This document shows, piece by piece, positions 6,957 to 10,809 of a stretch of DNA of 10,809 bases. The stretch spans positions 1 through 10,809 of the forward strand of contig JAEDLN010000060.1 in NCBI GenBank assembly GCA_016295275.1, given 5' to 3'. Position 1 is the stretch's first letter. Every line of letters begins with the position of its first letter. Origin of the DNA: Kiritimatiellia bacterium. Lineage in GTDB: Bacteria; Verrucomicrobiota; Kiritimatiellia; RFP12; UBA3636. Below the pieces are notes generated by a model, which saw only the letters and a program-made list of their open reading frames with translations, ran no database searches and had not been told where the DNA came from. Made by a program: the position numbers and the translations under genes.

Positions 6957-7032
6957 CAGGCGCGCGGTGCGCGGCTTTGCATCCCGCGCCGTGGCATGGT
7001 GCCGCGGCTTTACCGCGGGTGGGGATGACCAA

Positions 7033-7076
7033 ACGCCGCGCCCTGCGCGGCTATAGGGGGCGCACGGAGACGCCCC
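7033..7076 (+). repeat. 44-bp repeat, partner of 1-44 (inverted)
   Basis: Exact reverse complement of the first 44 bases of the window. It contains an internal GCCGCGCCCTGCGCGGC palindrome (7036-7052). Confidence 0.95.
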
Positions 7077-7176
7077 CGGCAAAACTCTCAGCGTGTGCTA
7101 CTTGCCATTACGCACGCGCATTACGCACGGCCACGGGGCGATGCGGCGCGATGGGGACATCGCGCCCTACCGCCAT
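7072..7176 (+). repeat. 105-bp repeat, partner of 10705-10809 (inverted)
   Basis: Matches the reverse complement of 10705-10809 at 101 of 105 positions by my hand count. The differences are two G/C changes in ATTACGCACG words and two G/A changes. It includes AAAACTCTCAGCGTGTGC, the CATTACGCACG doublet and the 22-nt hairpin. Confidence 0.93.
7145..7166 (+). repeat. 22-nt hairpin module, copy 3
   Basis: Same 8-bp stem GGCGCGAT/ATCGCGCC and GGGGAC loop as in blocks A and B, followed by CTACCGCC. Confidence 0.85.
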
Positions 7177-7436
7177 ACCGCACGCCATGCCAAACGCGAA
7201 TTCGCGCGGCCATATTCGCACGCACGGTGCGCACCGCTATTACACCCGCGCGTTACCCGTGCGGCGCGATGCTCGCCCGCGGTGGCTCACCGCCGCGCCA
7301 TACCGCCATTACACCCGCAACATTCGCGCCGCCATGCCGCACGCCATACCGCAGTAAAATTCGCACGCGCGGTGCGCACACGTGAGATGCGGTCCCGTGT
7401 CGATCGGTTCCAACCCTCTCGCGTGTGTGGGAGGGG

Positions 7437-8186
7437 TCAGCGGATCAGCATGCGGCGGGCGAATTCGATCGGATTGGCGCGTTTTCCGGTTTTTTGCAGA
7501 CGGTCGTTTCGCAAGATGCACAGAATCCGGTCGCGGACGGGACGGTCTTCCCCCAACGAGGTTTCGGCCAGATCGCCGTATTGTCCGACGCGCGTCTGTT
7601 CGAAGGTCGGCGGAAGGGGGTCCGAGCCGTGCAAGACGCGGCGGCCGAGCGAGGGTGCCCGCACCATGGCATCCGGTTCGCCCCAGAACAACGGCCGCAG
7701 AGAGGAATCGCCCAAATAGAGATCGTCGCCGCAGAATCGGCGAATCAGCTGATCGACGACCTTTTTGCGGGAGAACAGCCATTTGCCGACGCCCCATGCC
7801 AGCACAGCCTGCGCCTCCGAACGGAGGATGTGTTCGACGACGGAAGCAGCCGGAAGTCCGTCCTTCACGGATTCCCGCAAGCCGAGCGCCAGAATTTCGA
7901 CGTTTTCGGCGCATACGATTTGGCGACCCGCCAAGACGGCGATATCGGGCTGGTCTTCGTGTTTCAGAAGCAAGCCGCCGCGCTCCACGCGGCAGACGGT
8001 TTCATCGGGGGGCAAATCCTGTCCCGCCGCCCATTGGTTGAAAACGCTGACGCCTTCGCGCTCCACCAGGCAGAGTGCGCCTTCTTGGGCGCCGGCTTTG
8101 GCAATCCGCATCCGAAAGGTCTGAAGCACCTTGCCGATATCGTAATTGGGGTAGATGTGGACATGAGAATCGATCAGAAGCGACAT
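7437..8186 (-). CDS. amidohydrolase-fold (PHP/TIM-barrel-like) metal-dependent hydrolase
   Basis: 249 residues from ATG at 8186, supported by the only strong Shine-Dalgarno site in the window (GGAGG, 8 bases before ATG). The N-terminus MSLLIDSHVHIYP has the HxH metal pair (His8, His10) that opens amidohydrolase-type barrels. Further barrel-end motifs are LAWGVGKW (129-136), LYLGDSSLRP (156-165) and VLHGSDPLPP (184-193), where Asp189 would be the catalytic/metal Asp of the last strands. At 249 residues it is short for the superfamily but long enough for a compact barrel. Family members hydrolyse C-N, C-O or P-O bonds, or decarboxylate. No specific subfamily is recognised and the substrate is unknown. 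It has its own promoter and is separated from the upstream isomerase by a terminator, so it forms an independent unit. No T-tract terminator was seen after it. Confidence 0.75.
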   Translation of the reverse strand: MSLLIDSHVHIYPNYDIGKVLQTFRMRIAKAGAQEGALCLVEREGVSVFNQWAAGQDLPPDETVCRVERGGLLLKHEDQPDIAVLAGRQIVCAENVEILALGLRESVKDGLPAASVVEHILRSEAQAVLAWGVGKWLFSRKKVVDQLIRRFCGDDLYLGDSSLRPLFWGEPDAMVRAPSLGRRVLHGSDPLPPTFEQTRVGQYGDLAETSLGEDRPVRDRILCILRNDRLQKTGKRANPIEFARRMLIR

Positions 8187-8199
8187 GGGAATTCCTCCG
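8187..8199 (-). promoter_or_regulatory. Shine-Dalgarno site of the amidohydrolase-fold gene
   Basis: On the minus strand GGAGG precedes AATTCCC and ATG at 8186. It is the only gene of the window with a clear SD, and it fixes the start. Confidence 0.7.
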
Positions 8200-8207
8200 T
8201 TTCCGCG

Positions 8208-8216
8208 ATTCTAGCA
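8208..8216 (-). promoter_or_regulatory. extended -10 promoter of the amidohydrolase-fold gene
   Basis: TGC followed by TAGAAT (5 of 6 to TATAAT) is a good extended -10. No recognisable -35 lies 17-18 bases upstream, as is usual for this promoter type. The predicted leader is only about 15-20 bases. Confidence 0.6.
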
Positions 8217-8275
8217 TAAAGCGATCCGGGAACGGATATTTTTTGCGGAGACGCCAGTCCTTCGGATGAGGAAAG

Positions 8276-8319
8276 GGCGAAAAAGAAAGCGCCGGTCGCG
8301 CGTGATGCGAACCGGCGCT
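8276..8319 (-). terminator. rho-independent terminator after the isomerase gene
   Basis: Arms AGCGCCGGT (8288-8296) and ACCGGCGCT (8311-8319) are exactly complementary, with an inner TCGC/GCGA extension possible. On the minus strand the stem is followed by TTTCTTTTT. It ends the oxidoreductase-isomerase unit 53 bases after the isomerase stop. Confidence 0.85.
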
Positions 8320-8371
8320 GCTGTTGCCGCGGAGAATGTGCGACGAACGGCAAAACCATCCGTCTCTTGTC

Positions 8372-9250
8372 TTACGTTCGGTTGCGTGCCGTTTCAACGA
8401 TTTTTTCGATGCGCTTTCCGTACTCGTGGTACATGGCCATCGTCTTTTCGGCATCGCTTTTGACGGAAGGATCGTGGAAGACGGCGCCCAAATGCGGTTC
8501 GATGGAAATGCCGCCGTCGTAGCCGCGACCAAAGGCGTCGTTCAAAATCTTTTGGACGTCGCCATCGCCTTCGCCGCAGTAGGAGTAGATCATTTTTCCA
8601 TCCGCCATTTTGCCGTCCTTGATATGGATGTAGGCGATGTGGCCGCGGACGATGTTGTAGAACTCCCAGCTGGACTGCATGGGGTAGGGCGCTTTCTTGG
8701 TGTAGTCGGCATTGAAAATGGGATTGCCGGTATCGAAGACGAGTTTCAGTCCGGGGATGTTGTCGATCAGATCAAGCGTAAAGCTCCATCCCATGCCGCC
8801 GTAGTTCATGCAGTTTTCGTGGACGGGCTGGATGCCGGCATCGAGAAAGAGATCGACAATCCGGCGCAGCCGTTCGATACGTTTTTCGCGAAGCTGGTCC
8901 TCCGGCGCGCGATCCTTGAGCACCGCATAGCTCATGATGCGGATGAGCGGCGTTCCCAGCCGTTTCATCCGTATGATTGCGCGGTGCGTCTGCTCCAGAT
9001 CTTTTTCGAAATCTTCTTCCTTTTCGATCGATTTCGCCCAGTTGGCGATGGCGGAACCGAAGCAGTTGATCTGGATGCCCGCGCGGGAGAGTTTTTCGGC
9101 GACGGCATCGAAGGCTGCGTCGTCGAGATCATGAATGTTGACGCCGTCGATTGCGCGCGCCTCGATATTGTGCCAGCCGAGATCGAGCGTTGCTTTTATC
9201 TGGCCGTCGATTCCTTTGGCGGCTTCATCGGCAAATCCGGTAAAGTACAT
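8372..9250 (-). CDS. sugar phosphate isomerase/epimerase, xylose-isomerase-like TIM barrel
   Basis: 292 residues from ATG at 9250 (MYFTGFADEA). The upstream ATG at 9325 would add a Ser/Pro-rich extension overlapping the intercistronic hairpin and is not used here. This is the AP_endonuc_2/xylose isomerase-like fold, with metal and catalytic residues at the expected strand ends: HENCMNYG (Glu145), LVFDTGNP (Asp173), YIHIKDG (His209, Asp212) and ISIEPH (Glu251), plus CGEGDGD (225-231). Length is normal. Family members interconvert ketoses or epimerise keto sugars, using a divalent metal in the cytoplasm. It is paired with the Gfo/Idh/MocA oxidoreductase, a frequent combination in catabolism of inositols, rare sugars and 3-keto glycosides. 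The gap between them (114 bases) contains a terminator-like hairpin, so its expression may be lower than that of the oxidoreductase. There is no SD site; a pyrimidine-rich stretch precedes the ATG. Confidence 0.92.
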   Translation of the reverse strand: MYFTGFADEAAKGIDGQIKATLDLGWHNIEARAIDGVNIHDLDDAAFDAVAEKLSRAGIQINCFGSAIANWAKSIEKEEDFEKDLEQTHRAIIRMKRLGTPLIRIMSYAVLKDRAPEDQLREKRIERLRRIVDLFLDAGIQPVHENCMNYGGMGWSFTLDLIDNIPGLKLVFDTGNPIFNADYTKKAPYPMQSSWEFYNIVRGHIAYIHIKDGKMADGKMIYSYCGEGDGDVQKILNDAFGRGYDGGISIEPHLGAVFHDPSVKSDAEKTMAMYHEYGKRIEKIVETARNRT

Positions 9251-9299
9251 GAGCGGAGAAGGAGATGGGAAAATCGAAGGGGATTTTCGGGTGGATGGA

Positions 9300-9352
9300 A
9301 GGAGAAAACGAAACGGCGAAGACACGGACGAATTGCGCGTGCTTCGCCGTTT
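9300..9352 (-). terminator. intercistronic hairpin with T-rich tail (possible partial terminator)
   Basis: AAACGGCGAAG (9311-9321) and CTTCGCCGTTT (9342-9352) form a perfect 11-bp stem, extendable inside by CACG/CGTG past a bulge. On the minus strand it is followed by CGTTTTCTCC. It lies 12 bases after the oxidoreductase stop and upstream of the isomerase start, with no evident promoter in between. It may therefore act as a leaky terminator or as an RNA-stabilising 3' structure. Confidence 0.7.
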
Positions 9353-9364
9353 GCGGGAAGAAAT

Positions 9365-10534
9365 TTAGACGCGCGAGAACGAGCTCGACATGTCCGCCGC
9401 CGGAGAAGCATTCTCCACGGTCTTCTTTTCAAAGGTGGATTCGGCAATCAGCTTCATCAGATGCTTTTCGTATGCGACCGGATCCAGCGGCAATTGCACG
9501 GTCGAATCCGTGAAGGAGGAGTAGAGCATGCTGTTTGCAAGTTCGACCGAGTTGATGCCTTCTTCGGCAGGCGCAATCAATTTGGTGCCGTAAAGGATGG
9601 CGTCAATGAAGTTCTGGAGCAATGCGACATGCTGCCCGCCGTTTCCGTTTGCCGGAATGTCGATGTGCCAGACGGGAGGCGTATCGAAGCTTCCCTTGCA
9701 GGTTTTGAGAAATTCGGCCTGGCCGATTTCGTTGCGCGTCCAGGTGATTTTGCCGTCTTCCACGACAATCTTGCCGTATTCGCCGCACACCTCGAGACGG
9801 TTCGTTCCGGGCGCTTCTCCGGTGGTCGTGATAAAGACGCCGGTCGCGCCATTCGGATACTTGAGATAGGCCGTTACGTTGTCCTCCACTTCGATATTGT
9901 GGAAGCGGCCGATATCGCAATAGGCGCGGACGCTGGACGGCATTCCGAACATCCACTGGAGAAGATCGAGCTGGTGCGGACACTGATTGAGCAATACGCC
10001 GCCGCCTTCGCCTTTCCACGTGGCGCGCCAACCGCCGCCGTCATAGTAGGCCTGCGTGCGGAACCAGTTGGTGATGATCCAGTTGATGCGCGTCAGTTCG
10101 CCGAGCTGTCCGCTTTTGATGATCTCGCGAACTTTGATGAAATGCGGATCGCTCCGCTGGTTGAACATGGCGGAAAACACCACCTTCGGATCCTTGTGTG
10201 CGGCAATCAACCGCTCGCAATCCGCCTTATGGACGGAGATCGGTTTTTCGACCAGCGTATGGATGCCCAGCGTCAGCGCATCAATGCCGATCGTCGTGTG
10301 CGAGTAGTGCGGCGTTTCGATCATGACGGCATCAATGTCTCCGGAGCGGAGCATTTCGGCACTGTCTGTGAATTTTTTGTATTTGTCGCCATACCGATCC
10401 ATTTTGGAGGGAACGATATCGCAGATGGCGACAAGCTTGACGCCTTTGATTTTGCCGGCTTCGATATTGGCAATGTGGCTCGTACCCATATTGCCCAAAC
10501 CGATGACGCCTAAACGGACTTCTTTGTTGCTCAT
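9365..10534 (-). CDS. Gfo/Idh/MocA-family NAD(P)-dependent oxidoreductase
   Basis: 389 residues from ATG at 10534 (MSNKEVRLGVIGLGNMG). The ATG at 10609 lies upstream of the promoter elements and is rejected. The N-terminal Rossmann fold has GLGNMG (12-17) and the acidic end of beta2 (VAICDI, Asp39). The family's EKP motif is HTLVEKPIS (Lys97), and the C-terminal domain carries the His of LLNQCPHQLDLLQW (His187). Gly-rich EGGGV precedes it, as usual. Family members oxidise or reduce a hydroxyl/keto group on sugars, inositols or glycosides. The substrate is unknown. It is first in a unit with the sugar isomerase/epimerase downstream, supporting a role in oxidising and rearranging an unusual sugar. 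The promoter TTGCAT-17-TATACT lies just upstream, and no SD site is visible in the AT-rich leader. Confidence 0.95.
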   Translation of the reverse strand: MSNKEVRLGVIGLGNMGTSHIANIEAGKIKGVKLVAICDIVPSKMDRYGDKYKKFTDSAEMLRSGDIDAVMIETPHYSHTTIGIDALTLGIHTLVEKPISVHKADCERLIAAHKDPKVVFSAMFNQRSDPHFIKVREIIKSGQLGELTRINWIITNWFRTQAYYDGGGWRATWKGEGGGVLLNQCPHQLDLLQWMFGMPSSVRAYCDIGRFHNIEVEDNVTAYLKYPNGATGVFITTTGEAPGTNRLEVCGEYGKIVVEDGKITWTRNEIGQAEFLKTCKGSFDTPPVWHIDIPANGNGGQHVALLQNFIDAILYGTKLIAPAEEGINSVELANSMLYSSFTDSTVQLPLDPVAYEKHLMKLIAESTFEKKTVENASPAADMSSSFSRV

Positions 10535-10571
10535 GTTGATGAGAAAAAAAATGAGGTTTGAAAATGCCGAA

Positions 10572-10600
10572 AGTATACCCCGATGAAGACCGAAATGCAA
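10572..10600 (-). promoter_or_regulatory. sigma70-type promoter of the oxidoreductase-isomerase unit
   Basis: On the minus strand TTGCAT (10595-10600), a 17-base spacer and TATACT (10572-10577, 5 of 6 to TATAAT). It is placed between repeat block D and the ATG at 10534, with a leader of about 30 bases. Confidence 0.6.
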
Positions 10601-10704
10601 GAACCGCATGGCGGCGGCGAGCCCCCGCGGGGTGGCGAGCCACCACGGGCGAATATTGCGGGTGTAATGCGCGTGGGTAATGGTGTGCGAATATTTCGGG
10701 TGTA

Positions 10705-10809
10705 ATGGCGGTAGGGCGCGATGTCCCTATCGCGCCGCATCGTCCCGTGGCCGTGGGTAATGCGCGTGGGTAATGGCAAGTAGCACACGCTGAGAGTTTT
10801 GCCGGGGGC
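10705..10809 (-). repeat. 105-bp repeat, partner of 7072-7176 (inverted)
   Basis: 101 of 105 bases match the reverse complement of 7072-7176. Its last five bases (GGGGC) are also the first five of the window, so end and start overlap exactly as in the intact block C copy. Confidence 0.93.
10715..10736 (-). repeat. 22-nt hairpin module, copy 4 (reversed)
   Basis: On the minus strand, stem GGCGCGAT/ATCGCGCC with loop AGGGAC instead of GGGGAC. The stem is unchanged and only the loop varies. Confidence 0.85.

Larger units (their letters stand above)
6957..7436 (+). repeat. GC-rich mosaic intergenic repeat block C (most complete copy)
   Basis: 480 bases without a supported gene between the LacI-type gene and the amidohydrolase-fold gene. 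It contains, left to right, a GGATGC-AAAGCCGCGC module (reversed, about 6960-6990), the segment 7033-7076 (inverted copy at 1-44), the segment 7072-7176 (inverted copy at 10705-10809), the 22-nt hairpin (7145-7166), and a run of words such as CGCACGCC, CATTACACCCGC, AACATTCGCGC and GCACGGTGCGCAC that also occur in block D. It is the only block in which both halves of the large repeat are joined. Confidence 0.85.
10601..10809 (-). repeat. GC-rich mosaic intergenic repeat block D
   Basis: Minus-orientation copy of the repeat family. Bases 10705-10809 are the inverted copy of 7072-7176, and the remainder shares CATTACACCCG, CAATATTCGC, CATTACCCACG and GGTGGCTCGCC-like words with block C. It runs off the end of the window inside the repeat. 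No gene is supported. Confidence 0.85.

Noticed and set aside
6898..7032. Longer LacI-type start at 7032
   Set aside because: It would include promoter, operator and repeat DNA in the coding region. LacI proteins begin just before the HTH, as with the ATG at 6897.
7033..7400. CRISPR-like appearance of the repeated words in block C
   Set aside because: Units differ in length, are shuffled and lack evenly sized unique spacers. No cas gene is present.
7414..7435. CCCTC/GAGGG stem at the end of the amidohydrolase-fold gene
   Set aside because: Only five pairs, next to the stop codon and without a T-tract, so it does not qualify as a terminator.
8324..10513. 729-codon open frame on the plus strand across the isomerase and oxidoreductase genes
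   Set aside because: It is antisense to two minus-strand genes with full family motifs. Its translation shows no domain and it arises from the GC-rich codon pattern of those genes.
1..10809. Complete small plasmid
   Set aside because: The end overlap is only 5 nt and no replication, partition or mobilisation gene is present. An assembly break in a dispersed repeat explains the ends more simply.

Overview
The window looks like a piece of a GC-rich bacterial chromosome, or a whole short contig, from a carbohydrate-degrading bacterium. The gene set (LacI-type regulator, large secreted clan GH-A-like glycoside hydrolase, Gfo/Idh/MocA oxidoreductase, xylose-isomerase-like epimerase), the near absence of Shine-Dalgarno sites and the mosaic GC-rich intergenic repeats remind me of Lentisphaerae/Victivallales or related PVC gut bacteria. 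That placement is an inference and no marker gene confirms it. All seven supported genes are on the minus strand, so transcription runs from high to low coordinates.

Layout from right to left. Repeat block D (10601-10809) lies upstream of a promoter (10572-10600). This drives a Gfo/Idh/MocA oxidoreductase (9365-10534), followed after an intercistronic terminator-like hairpin (9311-9352) by a sugar phosphate isomerase/epimerase (8372-9250) and a rho-independent terminator (8276-8319). A separate extended -10 promoter (8208-8216) and the only clear Shine-Dalgarno site of the window serve a small amidohydrolase-fold protein (7437-8186). Repeat block C follows (about 6957-7436). Next come a near-consensus promoter (6928-6956) and a 16-bp palindromic operator (6900-6915) directly before a LacI-family repressor (5857-6897), a 1231-residue exported glycoside hydrolase (1986-5681) and a 192-residue XRE-like HTH protein (1296-1874). 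Repeat block B (about 895-1295), an AT-rich island with a small lipoprotein gene (316-765), a possible 3' gene remnant (222-327) and repeat block A (1-245) complete the left end.

How the genes may work together: the hydrolase would act outside the cytoplasm on a glycan or glycoside, under the LacI-type protein, which probably also represses itself through the operator over its own leader. The oxidoreductase and epimerase are the usual cytoplasmic pair that oxidises and isomerises unusual sugars or their keto forms. The substrate cannot be read from the sequence.

The most unusual part is the repeat family. Four intergenic blocks share modules in both orientations, including a 22-nt hairpin present in every block. 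The two ends of the window are two halves of the same repeat, overlapping by 5 nt relative to the intact copy in block C. The contig therefore either breaks in this repeat on both sides or closes through it. I see no CRISPR array, tRNA, rRNA, transposase, integrase or replication gene, and no convincing multi-gene defence or biosynthetic system.
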